Of a stretch of DNA of 64,000 nt, positions 8,744-17,260 are shown in pieces (the first letter of the stretch is position 1; each line of letters starts with the position of its first letter). The notes under the pieces were generated by a model. The model had not been told where the DNA came from, did not search any database, and saw nothing but the letters and a program-made list of their open reading frames with translations. The translations under genes and the position numbers were made by a program. The DNA comes from Catenibacillus sp964565805. GTDB taxonomy: Bacteria; Bacillota; Clostridia; Lachnospirales; Lachnospiraceae. The DNA is taken from contig CAZMGH010000010.1 in assembly GCA_964565805.1 (NCBI GenBank), positions 10,409 to 74,408 on the forward strand, written 5' to 3'.

Positions 8744-9506
8744 ATCTTTCTCCCGCGATCTCTTCCCCCGACTTTCCATCGTAAGATCTTAAAAAACGCA
8801 CAATTCCTTTTTTCATTTTTCCAATAACAACATCACTGGTCTGAGGGGTGAGCAGTTCCTTCTCTCCCAGGATTTTATCAATGATCCCCAGGCTTTTTAA
8901 TTCCCGGGCTGTTATTTTCATTACGGATGCCGCTTCCTTTGCCCGCTTGCTGTCTTTCCACAAAATAGAGGCAAAGCCTTCCGGCGATAAAATAGAATAC
9001 ATGGAATTTTCCATCATCCACACTTCGTTGGCCACAGCCAGGGCAAGGGCGCCGCCGCTGCCGCCTTCACCAATGAGAATCGATAATACGGGAACCGTAA
9101 GGGCGGACATTTCCAGAAGATTCCTGGCAATAGCTTCTCCCTGGCCCCGCTCCTCCGCGCCGATACCGCAGTATGCGCCGGAAGTGTCTACAAAACAGAT
9201 AATGGGACGATTAAACTTTTCAGCCTGTTTCATAAGTCTTAAGGCTTTTCTGTAGCCTTCCGGATATGGCATGCCAAAATTGCGGAAAATATTTTCTTTT
9301 GTATCCCGGCCTTTCTGCTGGCCGATGACAGTCACCGGTCTGCCGTCAATGGCGGCGATGCCGCCTACAACAGCCCCGTCATCTTTAAAATACCGGTCTC
9401 CGTGCAGTTCAAAAAATTCATCAAATATATTTTCAATGTAAAACATAGCTGTAGGCCTGTTTTTTCCCCGGGCGATCTTTACCCGGTCCCACGGTGTAAG
9501 ACTCAT
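8721..9506 (-). CDS. accA: acetyl-CoA carboxylase carboxyltransferase subunit alpha
   Basis: With AccD, moves carboxyl from biotin to acetyl-CoA to give malonyl-CoA, the first committed step of fatty acid synthesis. 261 residues with the crotonase-type core: FYIENIFDEFFELHGDR, GRPVTVIGQQKG, the GYRKALRLMKQAEKFNRPIICFVDTSGAYCG stretch and GEGGSGGALAL oxyanion region. The start is ATG 9506, in an ATGA overlap with the accD stop, preceded by AGGAGG; a longer frame to 9551 has no such site. Confidence 0.95.
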   Translation of the reverse strand: MSLTPWDRVKIARGKNRPTAMFYIENIFDEFFELHGDRYFKDDGAVVGGIAAIDGRPVTVIGQQKGRDTKENIFRNFGMPYPEGYRKALRLMKQAEKFNRPIICFVDTSGAYCGIGAEERGQGEAIARNLLEMSALTVPVLSILIGEGGSGGALALAVANEVWMMENSMYSILSPEGFASILWKDSKRAKEAASVMKITARELKSLGIIDKILGEKELLTPQTSDVVIGKMKKGIVRFLRSYDGKSGEEIAGERYDRFRKY

Positions 9507-10411
9507 TCCACCCGACCTCCTGTCCCTGTATCCGGCGCCTTCGTGTGCCATTTTAACAGCTTTCCAAGCGCCTGCTTCTGATCCTTCCGCTCTACAATCG
9601 CATCTACAAATCCATGCTCCAGAAGAAATTCTGCCCGCTGGAAACCTTTAGGAAGCTTTTGCCCAATAGTCTGCTCGATCACTCTCGGGCCTGCAAAGCC
9701 GATCAAAGCTCCCGGCTCCGCCAGGATAATATCCCCAAGCATGGCAAAGCTGGCGGTCACACCGCCGGTGGTGGGATCTGTCAGCACAGTAAAGTAAGGC
9801 AGGCCTGCGTCTGAGTGGCGTTTTACTGCGGCGCTGGTCTTTGCCATCTGCATCAGAGAAAACATTCCCTCCTGCATCCGGGCGCCTCCGGAGCAGCAGT
9901 ACATAATGGCCGGAAGGCCTTCCTTTGTGGCGCGCTCCAGCATACGGGTGATCTTTTCACCCACGACATGACCCATACTGGCCATAAAAAAGGAGGCATC
10001 CATAACGCCCACGGCGGTCTTTATCCCCTCTATGGTTCCCTGGCCAGTGATCACCGCCTCTTTCAGTCCCGTACTTTCCCGGGCTTTATGGATCTTCTCC
10101 GGATAGCCGGGAAAATCCAGGGGATTTCCGGTTTCAAGGGCATCATCCCATGGGGTAAAACTGCCCTCATCCATAATCATCTGAATACGCATAGGAGCCC
10201 CCATGCGCAGATAATGGCCACAATGGCTGCATACAAGATGACTGTCCTCCAGATCCTTTGTGTAGACAGCGTGGCCACATTTAGGACACTTTGTCCATAA
10301 ACCTTCGGGAACTTCCACATTTTCCCGGTCAGAGCCGGTATTATCGATTTCTTTTTTTACTTCACTTGTGATATTAATGTATGTGGTTTTTTTAAACATT
10401 CCCCTTAACAT
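9503..10411 (-). CDS. accD: acetyl-CoA carboxylase carboxyltransferase subunit beta
   Basis: 302 residues. An N-terminal four-cysteine zinc ribbon (CPKCG and CSHCG) binds the nucleic acid/enzyme interface in known AccD proteins. The carboxyltransferase core follows, with MSMGSVVGEK-like MASMGHVVGEKITR, YCCSGGARMQEG and PTTGGVTASFAMLGD. Partner is AccA, whose gene overlaps by four bases. Start ATG 10411 has AGGTGATG upstream; the internal ATG at 10399 has poor spacing. Confidence 0.96.
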   Translation of the reverse strand: MLRGMFKKTTYINITSEVKKEIDNTGSDRENVEVPEGLWTKCPKCGHAVYTKDLEDSHLVCSHCGHYLRMGAPMRIQMIMDEGSFTPWDDALETGNPLDFPGYPEKIHKARESTGLKEAVITGQGTIEGIKTAVGVMDASFFMASMGHVVGEKITRMLERATKEGLPAIMYCCSGGARMQEGMFSLMQMAKTSAAVKRHSDAGLPYFTVLTDPTTGGVTASFAMLGDIILAEPGALIGFAGPRVIEQTIGQKLPKGFQRAEFLLEHGFVDAIVERKDQKQALGKLLKWHTKAPDTGTGGRVE

Positions 10412-10455
10412 AAATTCATCACCTGTCTTTAATCATGGCCGATACCGGCCTATGC

Positions 10456-11784
10456 TTATTCAGCAATAAAGCCGGTATCAAAATCACCCTTAATAAAATC
10501 CGGATCGTTGACAATATCAAACTGAAAATCCAGATTCGTGTCAATGCCCTGGATCACAAATTCCCCAAGGGCGCTGCGCATTTTGTCAATAGCTTCCTCA
10601 CGGTCCTTGCCATGTACGATCAGTTTTGCGATCATGGAATCATAGTTGGGGGGAATGGTATATCCCGGATACACTGCCGTATCCACCCGGATCCCATTGC
10701 CTCCCGGAAAATGAACCTCTGTAATCGTCCCCGGAGAGGGGCGGAAATTCTTCTTGGGATTTTCCGCGTTGATCCGACACTCAATGGCATGACCCCGCAC
10801 AACAACATCCTCCTGGGTAAAGTCCAGCTTAAGGCCTGCGGCAATACGGATCTGCTCCTTGATCAGGTCAATTCCCGTAACCATCTCTGTTACCGGATGC
10901 TCCACCTGAATACGGGTGTTCATTTCCATAAAGTAAAAGTTTTTATTTCCATCTAATAGGAACTCAATGGTTCCCGCATTTTCATAGCCCACAGCCTTTG
11001 CCGCCGCTACTGCGGTTTCACCCATGCGCTTTCTTAAAGCCGGGTCAATGGCACAGGAAGGCGATTCTTCCAGCACCTTTTGATGACGGCGCTGAATGGA
11101 GCAGTCCCGCTCCCCCAAATGGACCACATTGCCGAACTTATCGGCTAAAATCTGGAACTCAATATGTCTTGGGTGGATAATATATTTTTCAATATACATC
11201 GTATCATCCCCAAAAGCATTCACGGATTCCATCTGGGCTGTGTGGAAATTAGGGCCAAAGCTCTGCTCGTCCTCAGCCACACGCATCCCCTTGCCGCCGC
11301 CGCCGCTGGAGGCCTTGATCATTACCGGGAAGCCGATCTTTTTAGCGATCTCAAGGCCGGTAACCGCATCGTACACCGGTTCCTTTGTTCCGGGAACCAC
11401 AGGGATCCCAGCTTCCATCATAGTCTTTCTAGCTTCGGATTTATTTCCCATTTTATGGATCAGATCCGAAGGCGGGCCGATAAATGTAATATTACACTGT
11501 TCGCACATTTCCACAAACTTTGTGTTTTCTGATAAAAATCCAAAGCCAGGATGGATGGCATCGGCGCCGCTGATCACAGTGGCACTGATAATATTTTCCA
11601 TGTTCAGATAGCTGTCCTTTGAAGGCGCCGGACCGATGCATATAGCCTCATCGGCCAGCTGGGTGTGAAGGGCATCCGCATCTGCTGTAGAATACACAGC
11701 CACAGTCTCGATCCCCAGCTCCCGGCATGCCCGGATAATGCGGACAGCGATCTCACCCCGGTTGGCGATTAATATTTTCTTCAT
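10456..11784 (-). CDS. accC: acetyl-CoA carboxylase, biotin carboxylase subunit
   Basis: Carboxylates the biotin on AccB using ATP and bicarbonate. 442 residues with an ATP-grasp core: KILIANRGEIAVRIIRACRELGI start, the glycine-rich ASSGGGGKGMR loop, the EKYIIHPRHIEFQ metal-binding region, LGERDCSIQRRHQKVLEESP and FLLDGNKNFYFMEMNTRIQVEHPVTE. Full length with no gaps. It lies 16 bases after fabZ and 44 bases before accD. Confidence 0.97.
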   Translation of the reverse strand: MKKILIANRGEIAVRIIRACRELGIETVAVYSTADADALHTQLADEAICIGPAPSKDSYLNMENIISATVISGADAIHPGFGFLSENTKFVEMCEQCNITFIGPPSDLIHKMGNKSEARKTMMEAGIPVVPGTKEPVYDAVTGLEIAKKIGFPVMIKASSGGGGKGMRVAEDEQSFGPNFHTAQMESVNAFGDDTMYIEKYIIHPRHIEFQILADKFGNVVHLGERDCSIQRRHQKVLEESPSCAIDPALRKRMGETAVAAAKAVGYENAGTIEFLLDGNKNFYFMEMNTRIQVEHPVTEMVTGIDLIKEQIRIAAGLKLDFTQEDVVVRGHAIECRINAENPKKNFRPSPGTITEVHFPGGNGIRVDTAVYPGYTIPPNYDSMIAKLIVHGKDREEAIDKMRSALGEFVIQGIDTNLDFQFDIVNDPDFIKGDFDTGFIAE

Positions 11785-11800
11785 CCTTCCACCTCGTCCG

Positions 11801-12229
11801 TCAGCCTACCATAAAGGTCAGTTCCCCTTCAGCAGCCAGCTTATCCCCGTCATAGGCACGGCCGTGGCCGACGCCCATAGGGCCTTTCTGCTTAGTGATC
11901 TCCACTTCCATGCGCAGCATTGTCCCGGGAACGATCTTCTGGCGGAAGCGGGCCTTATTGATCCCGCCGAAAAATGCCAACTTGCCTTCCATACCTTCCT
12001 GGGAAAGGATCAGGATCGCTCCCACCTGAGCCATAGCTTCCATGATCAGGACGCCGGGCATGACCGGTTCCTGAGGAAAGTGGCCCACAAAAAAGGGTTC
12101 ATCATAGGTGACTGCCTTATAGCCTACCGCTTTTTTCCCTTCCTCAATGATCTCCGCCCTGTCCACCAGCAAAAAGGGGTGGCGGTGAGGAAGAATATCC
12201 ATAATCTCTTTAATACCAAGAGTCCTCAT
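11801..12229 (-). CDS. fabZ: 3-hydroxyacyl-ACP dehydratase FabZ
   Basis: Dehydrates 3-hydroxyacyl-ACP to trans-2-enoyl-ACP. 142 residues, single hot-dog domain: IMDILPHRHPFLLVDR near the start and GHFPQEPVMPGVLIMEAMAQVG, which carries the catalytic His and Glu. The gap to accB is 20 bases. There is no FabA/FabM-type isomerase near it, so how unsaturated chains are made is not shown here. Confidence 0.96.
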   Translation of the reverse strand: MRTLGIKEIMDILPHRHPFLLVDRAEIIEEGKKAVGYKAVTYDEPFFVGHFPQEPVMPGVLIMEAMAQVGAILILSQEGMEGKLAFFGGINKARFRQKIVPGTMLRMEVEITKQKGPMGVGHGRAYDGDKLAAEGELTFMVG

Positions 12230-12249
12230 TTATCATCATATCCTTTTTT

Positions 12250-12744
12250 CTATTTTACACGGAATAAAGATTGTCCATACTCTACGTTCTGAGCATTTTC
12301 CACAAGAACTTCCTCGATCACACCGTCCACATCGCTTTCAATCTCATTCATCAGCTTCATCGCTTCCACAATACCTACGATCTGGCCTTTCTTCACTGTA
12401 TCCCCCACCTTTACAAAAGGTTCTTCCTCAGGGCCGGAAGCGCTGTAAAATACCCCTACAATAGGAGATGTGATAAATACGTCATTTTCCTCAGACTCCT
12501 GAGCCGGTTCCTGGGCAGCCGGAGCGGAAGCTTCCTGAACTGGCGCCGGAGTAGGCTGCGGTGCCTGTGCCGGAGGAACCACTGTACTCACGGGAACTGT
12601 GATCACCTGATTGCCTTCCACGGCCTGGGCCTGGCCTTTGCTCTTTTCAATAGAGATCTTAAGGCAGCCTTCCTCTACAGTAAGGTTGGTAATGCCGGAA
12701 GCATCCACTTTATCAATGAGCTGCATGATCTTATCAATATCCAT
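12250..12744 (-). CDS. accB: acetyl-CoA carboxylase biotin carboxyl carrier protein
   Basis: 164 residues. The C-terminal biotinyl domain has VGIVEAMKLMNEIES with biotinylated Lys130 in the usual EAMKLMNE context. Residues ~50-85 form a Pro/Ala-rich flexible linker (VPPAQAPQPTPAPVQEASAP). Start ATG 12744 has AAAGGATG upstream. Upstream lie a two-hairpin element and, beyond it, a false assembly gap, so accB and fabF are probably contiguous in one operon. Confidence 0.96.
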   Translation of the reverse strand: MDIDKIMQLIDKVDASGITNLTVEEGCLKISIEKSKGQAQAVEGNQVITVPVSTVVPPAQAPQPTPAPVQEASAPAAQEPAQESEENDVFITSPIVGVFYSASGPEEEPFVKVGDTVKKGQIVGIVEAMKLMNEIESDVDGVIEEVLVENAQNVEYGQSLFRVK

Positions 12745-12782
12745 ACTCTTTCATCCTTTCCTTATTCCTGCCGTGCCGCGGC

Positions 12783-12882
12783 NNNNNNNNNNNNNNNNNN
12801 NNNNNNNNNNNNNNNNNNNNNNNNNNNNNNNNNNNNNNNNNNNNNNNNNNNNNNNNNNNNNNNNNNNNNNNNNNNNNNNNNN
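12783..12882. other. 100-N scaffold gap, probably artificial
   Basis: Exactly 100 N. The 55 bases before it (12728-12782) are identical to the 55 bases after it (12883-12937), and both end inside a 20-base perfect palindrome. An exact 55-base contig-end overlap is what a de Bruijn assembler run at k=55 leaves. The true sequence most likely has one copy and no gap, so removing 155 bases would restore the fabF-accB spacing. Confidence 0.9.
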
Positions 12883-12910
12883 ATCTTATCAATATCCATA
12901 CTCTTTCATC

Positions 12911-12964
12911 CTTTCCTTATTCCTGCCGTGCCGCGGCACGGCATCCAGGTATCCCCTCACGGGG
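12911..12964 (-). repeat. two-hairpin intergenic element, copy a (fabF-accB)
   Basis: Minus strand: immediately after the fabF stop comes CCCC-GTGA-GGGG (a GNRA-type tetraloop), then ATACCTGGATG, then the perfect palindrome TGCCGTGCCGCGGCACGGCA, then AGGAATAAGGAAAGG leading to the accB start. This is the clearest copy of the family. The palindrome is also where the assembly broke. Confidence 0.65.
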
Positions 12965-12965
12965 C

Positions 12966-14201
12966 TTACTGATACTTTCTTACAAGCACGGTTGCGTTGT
13001 GCCCACCAAATCCCAGGGAATTGGTCATGACTACATCCACATCTGCTTTAATGCCGTGTTCCGGCACATAGTTTAAGTCACATTCCTCATCCGGAACTTT
13101 AAGTCCGGCTGTAGGATGGATAAATCCGTCTTCAATCGTCTTCACACAGGCGATGAACTCCACTGCTCCTGCGGCTCCAAGAAGGTGTCCGATCATGGAC
13201 TTGGTGGAGCTGATAGGTACATGATAAGCAGCCTCCCCTAACGCCAGCTTAATGGCCCGGGTTTCAAACAGGTCGTTGTGGTGCGTACTGGTGCCGTGGG
13301 CGTTAATGTAGCTAACCTGCTCCGGTGTCACCAATGCTTCCTCCATCGCTTCTGTCATGGCTTTTGCAGCCCCTTCGCCGTCTTCCGCAGGCGAAGTGAT
13401 ATGGTAAGCGTCGCTTGTTGCTCCATAGCCGGTAATCTCAGCGTAAATGCGGGCTCCCCGGTTTAAAGCATGCTCCAGGCTTTCCAGCACAACAACGCCG
13501 GAACCTTCACCCATAACAAAACCGCTGCGCTCCTTATCAAAAGGAATAGATGCCCGCATAGGATCTGTAGCTGATGTAAGGGCTGTCAAAGCAGCAAAGC
13601 CGCCAATGCCGATAGGGCAGATGGCGCTTTCTGTACCGCCGGCAAGCATAACATCCGCGTCTCCATACTGGATCGTCCGGTAAGCCTCCCCAATGGAATG
13701 GGTTCCTGTACTGCAGGCAGTCACAATATTAATGCTCTTTCCCTTCAGGCCAAACTGGATGGATACATTTCCAGCAGCCATGTTGGAAATAAGCATAGGC
13801 ACCATAAGAGGGCTGATCCTGGAAGGACCTTTGGTCACCAGCTTGTGCTCCTCGCTTTCCATACGCTGAAGGCTTCCTACGCCGCAGCCGATGGACACGC
13901 CGACCCGATAAGGGTCTTCTTTGGTCATATCCAGGCCGGAATCTTCCATAGCCTCTTTCGCTGCAGCTACCGCGAACTGAGAAAATGTTTCCATGCGCCG
14001 GGCAGCTTTGGGATCCATATAATCCTTCGGGTTAAAGTCCTTCACCTGGGCCGCAAGGGTTGCCTTATAATCTGAGGCATCAAAATAAGTAATAGGGCCG
14101 ATCCCTACCTTTCCGGCTTTTAAAGATTCCCAGTATTCATTTACATTATTTCCGACGGGAGTGATGGCTCCCATACCGGTTACTACAACTCTTCTCTTCA
14201 T
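12966..14201 (-). CDS. fabF: beta-ketoacyl-ACP synthase II
   Basis: Condenses malonyl-ACP with acyl-ACP in chain elongation. 411 residues, thiolase fold. The Cys-His-His triad is present: C163 (VTACSTGTHSIG), H302 (NAHGTSTHHND) and H339 (KSMIGHLLGAAG). Start ATG 14201 with GGAGGAGC; 10 bases after fabG. No fabH (KAS III) is present in the cluster. Confidence 0.97.
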   Translation of the reverse strand: MKRRVVVTGMGAITPVGNNVNEYWESLKAGKVGIGPITYFDASDYKATLAAQVKDFNPKDYMDPKAARRMETFSQFAVAAAKEAMEDSGLDMTKEDPYRVGVSIGCGVGSLQRMESEEHKLVTKGPSRISPLMVPMLISNMAAGNVSIQFGLKGKSINIVTACSTGTHSIGEAYRTIQYGDADVMLAGGTESAICPIGIGGFAALTALTSATDPMRASIPFDKERSGFVMGEGSGVVVLESLEHALNRGARIYAEITGYGATSDAYHITSPAEDGEGAAKAMTEAMEEALVTPEQVSYINAHGTSTHHNDLFETRAIKLALGEAAYHVPISSTKSMIGHLLGAAGAVEFIACVKTIEDGFIHPTAGLKVPDEECDLNYVPEHGIKADVDVVMTNSLGFGGHNATVLVRKYQ

Positions 14202-14211
14202 AAGCTCCTCC

Positions 14212-14955
14212 TTAGCCCATGTACAGGCCGCCGTCTACGCTGATGGTCTGCCCTGTAATATAGCGTGCCTCATCAGACACAAGAAATGCGACTGTATCGG
14301 CCACATCCTTTGTTGTCCCCAGCTTTTGCAGGGGGATATTTTTTAAAAGAGCCTCTTTCTGCTCTTCCTTAAGCACATCTGTCATCTCTGTGGCAATAAA
14401 TCCCGGAGCCACAGCGTTTACTGTGATTCCCCGGCTGCCCAGCTCTTTGGCGGCAGACATGGTCAGACCGATAACTCCGGCCTTAGATGCCGCATAGTTG
14501 GCCTGGCCTGCATTTCCCGCCCGGCCTACCACAGATGAAATATTTACGATCCGTCCGCCCCGCTGTTTGATCATGGGACGGGACGCATGTTTGATACAGT
14601 TAAATGTCCCTTTCAGGTTAATATCAATAACTGAATCAAAATCCTTCTCGCTCATGGCCATCATCAGTGTATCTTTGGTGATTCCCGCGTTATTCACCAC
14701 AATGTCCAGGTGCTTGTAGGTTTTTACGATCCATGTGACCATTTCCTTCACTTTATCATGATCTGCCACATTACACGGATAGCTTGCAGCCACGCCGCCC
14801 TCCTGAGCGATCTCATCCACCACTTCCCGGGCAGCTCCTTCAGAACCATTATAATTTACGATCACCACAGCCCCAAGGCCGGCCAGTGTCTTTGCAATCT
14901 CCCGCCCGATGCCCCGGCTTGCTCCAGTAACCAAAGCAACTTTTTCAGTCAGCAT
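14212..14955 (-). CDS. fabG: 3-oxoacyl-ACP reductase FabG
   Basis: NADPH-dependent reduction of 3-ketoacyl-ACP. 247-residue short-chain dehydrogenase with the TGASRGIG cofactor loop, NNAGIT, a catalytic Ser in NISSVVGRAG, YAASK (Tyr/Lys) and the C-terminal ITGQTISVDGGLYM, all as in FabG. It begins four bases after the fabD stop with GGAGGAAATAT upstream, so translation is coupled. Confidence 0.97.
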   Translation of the reverse strand: MLTEKVALVTGASRGIGREIAKTLAGLGAVVIVNYNGSEGAAREVVDEIAQEGGVAASYPCNVADHDKVKEMVTWIVKTYKHLDIVVNNAGITKDTLMMAMSEKDFDSVIDINLKGTFNCIKHASRPMIKQRGGRIVNISSVVGRAGNAGQANYAASKAGVIGLTMSAAKELGSRGITVNAVAPGFIATEMTDVLKEEQKEALLKNIPLQKLGTTKDVADTVAFLVSDEARYITGQTISVDGGLYMG

Positions 14956-14959
14956 AGTC

Positions 14960-15874
14960 TTATATTTCCTCCAGTTTCTTTAAATCCTCATATTTATCAA
15001 TATTAATCGCCTTTACGCTCCGGTCGATGCGCTTCATAAATCCGCACAAAGTTTTTCCCGGCCCGATTTCTATAAATGTATCCACGCCCTGAGCGATCAT
15101 CTGGCGGACACTCTGCTCCCAGCGCACCGATGAGGATACCTGGCGGATGAGCAGATCCTTGATCTGGCCAGCATCATCCACATACCTGGCCTCAGTATTG
15201 CACACATAAGGGATCTGAGAATCTTTAAAGTCCACATCCTCCAAAGCCTGTGCCAGACGGAGGCCTGCCTCAGCCAGCATGGAAGAATGGAAAGGTCCGC
15301 TGACCTTTAAAGGCGCCACTCTTTTAGCTCCGGCAGCCTTAAGGGCCTCACCGGCAGCCGCTACCGCGCCCTGCTCTCCGGAGATTACGATCTGTCCCGG
15401 ACAGTTGTAATTGGCCAGTTCTACAAGACCCTCCGTCTCCTGGCAGATCTTTTCCACAACAGAATTTTCAAGGCCTAGGACAGCAGACATAGCTCCCCCT
15501 GTAGGAACAGCCTCCTGCATATAGATCCCCCGCTTGCGCACAAGAACCATGGCCTGAGCAGCATCCAGCTTCCCGGCAGCTACCAATGCTCCGTACTCTC
15601 CCAGGCTCAGGCCTGCAGTCACCTGAGGATACACACCCTTGGCCTCCACTACCTTTAACATGGCCAGCTCTGTGGTCAGCAGGCAGATCTGGGTATATTC
15701 TGTGATCCCAAGCTTATCATTTTCTTCAAAACACATTTCCTTTACAGGAAGTCCAGTAGCCTGCCGCGCCAGATCAAACATCGCAGCGCTTTCCGGACAT
15801 TGCTCATAAAAATCCCTGCCCATGCCAATATACTGAGCACCCTGGCCCGGGAAAATAAATGCCGTTTTTGCCAT
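14960..15874 (-). CDS. fabD: malonyl-CoA:ACP transacylase
   Basis: Transfers malonyl from CoA to ACP. 304 residues with the FPGQGAQYIGMG start, the nucleophile motif GLSLGEYGAL (S90) and the second catalytic residue in SGPFHSSML. The gene follows a 174-base gap that carries its own promoter and FabT-like box, so it can probably be transcribed separately from acpP-fabK. Confidence 0.97.
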   Translation of the reverse strand: MAKTAFIFPGQGAQYIGMGRDFYEQCPESAAMFDLARQATGLPVKEMCFEENDKLGITEYTQICLLTTELAMLKVVEAKGVYPQVTAGLSLGEYGALVAAGKLDAAQAMVLVRKRGIYMQEAVPTGGAMSAVLGLENSVVEKICQETEGLVELANYNCPGQIVISGEQGAVAAAGEALKAAGAKRVAPLKVSGPFHSSMLAEAGLRLAQALEDVDFKDSQIPYVCNTEARYVDDAGQIKDLLIRQVSSSVRWEQSVRQMIAQGVDTFIEIGPGKTLCGFMKRIDRSVKAINIDKYEDLKKLEEI

Positions 15875-15927
15875 ATATACATCCCTTCGTTTGTTGTACT
15901 GCCGCTTATAACGCGACCTGTCCGTTT

Positions 15928-15970
15928 ATTTTGAAAGTCAAAGTATTTCCTTTAAAAAAGAGTGGGCCAA
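15928..15970 (-). promoter_or_regulatory. promoter with FabT-like operator upstream of fabD
   Basis: On the minus strand TTGGCC (15965-15970), 17 bases, AATACT (15942-15947). The -10 runs into an inverted repeat TTTGA-N3-TCAAA (plus-strand ATTTTGAAAGTCAAAGT, 15928-15944). The box, spacing and overlap with the -10 copy the acpP promoter. The consensus for MarR-type FabT is ANTTTGATTATCAAATT. Nothing else was seen in the 15875-16048 gap. Confidence 0.65.
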
Positions 15971-16048
15971 AGCACTTACATGCTCCGCACCCACTGTGTT
16001 ACGCCATAAGTATAAATCCTGTGCGGCGGGTGTATGCCTTATGATCCG

Positions 16049-16990
16049 TCATCCAAACAGAACAGAACGCTCCCGCATCACCTGTTTTGCTTCTTCAACG
16101 ATCTCCTGGACCATCTGGGCACAGCTCTGCTGCTTATTTACAAGTCCCGCGACCTGCCCGGCCATCACGGAACCGTTTTTCACATCGCCTTCCACAACAG
16201 CCTTACGAAGCCCGCCCAATGTAAGGTATTCAAGCTCTTCAAAGCTCGCGCCTTCCTTCTCCAGCTTCAGATACTGACGTGACATGGCATTGCGCAGAAT
16301 ACGCACCGGATGACCTGTCGTACGGCCGGTCACCTGAGTATCAATGTCTGATGCCTTTGCCACACGGTCTTTATAATTCTGGTGAATATTCGTCTCTGTG
16401 GCAAGAAGGAACCGTGTCCCCATCTGAACGCCTGAAGCGCCCAGCATAAAGGCCGCAGCCATACCTCTTCCGTCACCAATACCCCCTGCAGCGATCACCG
16501 GAATCTTAACAGCATCCACTACCTGAGGCACAAGAGCCATGGTCGTCAGTTCGCCAATATGACCGCCGGACTCTGTACCTTCTGCCACAAGGGCATCGGC
16601 GCCGCAGCGCTCCATACGCTTTGCCATAGCAACGCTGGCAACCACAGGGATCACCTTGACGCCAGCCTCTTTCCACATAGCCATGTACTTTTCAGGGCTT
16701 CCGGCGCCGGTGGTCACAACCTTTACTCCCATATCCACAACAGCTTTCGCAATAGCATCTGCATTAGGGTTTAAAAGCATAATGTTCAAGCCAAAGGGTT
16801 TGTCGGTAAGTTCCTTGCACTTTTTAATCTGTTCAATGACATGATCCGCAGGAGCGCCGCCGGCACCGATGAGTCCAAGACCGCCGGCCTCAGACACTGC
16901 AGCTGCCAGATGGTAATCTGCCACCCATGCCATACCGCCCTGTATAATAGGATATTCAATTCCTAAAAGTTCCGTAATCCTGGTTTTCAT
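16049..16990 (-). CDS. fabK: enoyl-ACP reductase II (FMN-dependent)
   Basis: Last reduction of the elongation cycle. 313 residues of the NMO-like TIM barrel with the FabK start LLGIEYPIIQGGMAWVADYHLAAAVSEAGG, TTGAGSPEKYM, VAEGTESGGHIGE and AAGGIGDGRGMAAAFMLGASGVQMGTRF. FabK replaces FabI in many Firmicutes and makes them naturally insensitive to triclosan-type inhibitors of FabI. It lies three bases after acpP. Confidence 0.95.
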   Translation of the reverse strand: MKTRITELLGIEYPIIQGGMAWVADYHLAAAVSEAGGLGLIGAGGAPADHVIEQIKKCKELTDKPFGLNIMLLNPNADAIAKAVVDMGVKVVTTGAGSPEKYMAMWKEAGVKVIPVVASVAMAKRMERCGADALVAEGTESGGHIGELTTMALVPQVVDAVKIPVIAAGGIGDGRGMAAAFMLGASGVQMGTRFLLATETNIHQNYKDRVAKASDIDTQVTGRTTGHPVRILRNAMSRQYLKLEKEGASFEELEYLTLGGLRKAVVEGDVKNGSVMAGQVAGLVNKQQSCAQMVQEIVEEAKQVMRERSVLFG

Positions 16991-16993
16991 GAA

Positions 16994-17227
16994 TTATTCC
17001 TCGATACCATGTTCTTTCAGATAATTCATAACATCGCCTACAGTCTTAAGTGTTTCCAGCTCTTCTGTAGGGATCTCAATGCCGTACTCTTCTTCCAGAT
17101 TCATAACAAGCTCGAAAAGGTCCAGGGAATCTGCGCCCAGATCGCCTTCAAATGTGGCGCTCTCAACAACCTCGCTGGGATCTACATTTAACTGATCTGC
17201 AATAAGTTCTCTCATCTTTTCTAACAT
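16994..17227 (-). CDS. acpP: acyl carrier protein
   Basis: 77 residues. The 4'-phosphopantetheine attachment Ser lies in GADSLDLFELVMNLEEEYGIEIP. Start ATG 17227 (MLEKMRELIADQL) with AAAGGAG upstream; an extension to 17329 would cross the promoter and is rejected. It is the first gene of the fab operon and takes the place that fabT-fabH-acpP occupies in streptococci. Confidence 0.95.
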   Translation of the reverse strand: MLEKMRELIADQLNVDPSEVVESATFEGDLGADSLDLFELVMNLEEEYGIEIPTEELETLKTVGDVMNYLKEHGIEE

Positions 17228-17260
17228 AATCCTATAATCTCCTTTGATTTTCCATAAATT

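Noticed and set aside
12728..12937. A 55-base direct repeat flanking the gap
   Set aside because: Best explained as the same contig-end k-mer written twice, not a biological repeat.
12271..13030. Two long plus-strand open frames running through the N block
   Set aside because: They exist only because N codons are read as unknown; they are antisense to accB and fabF.
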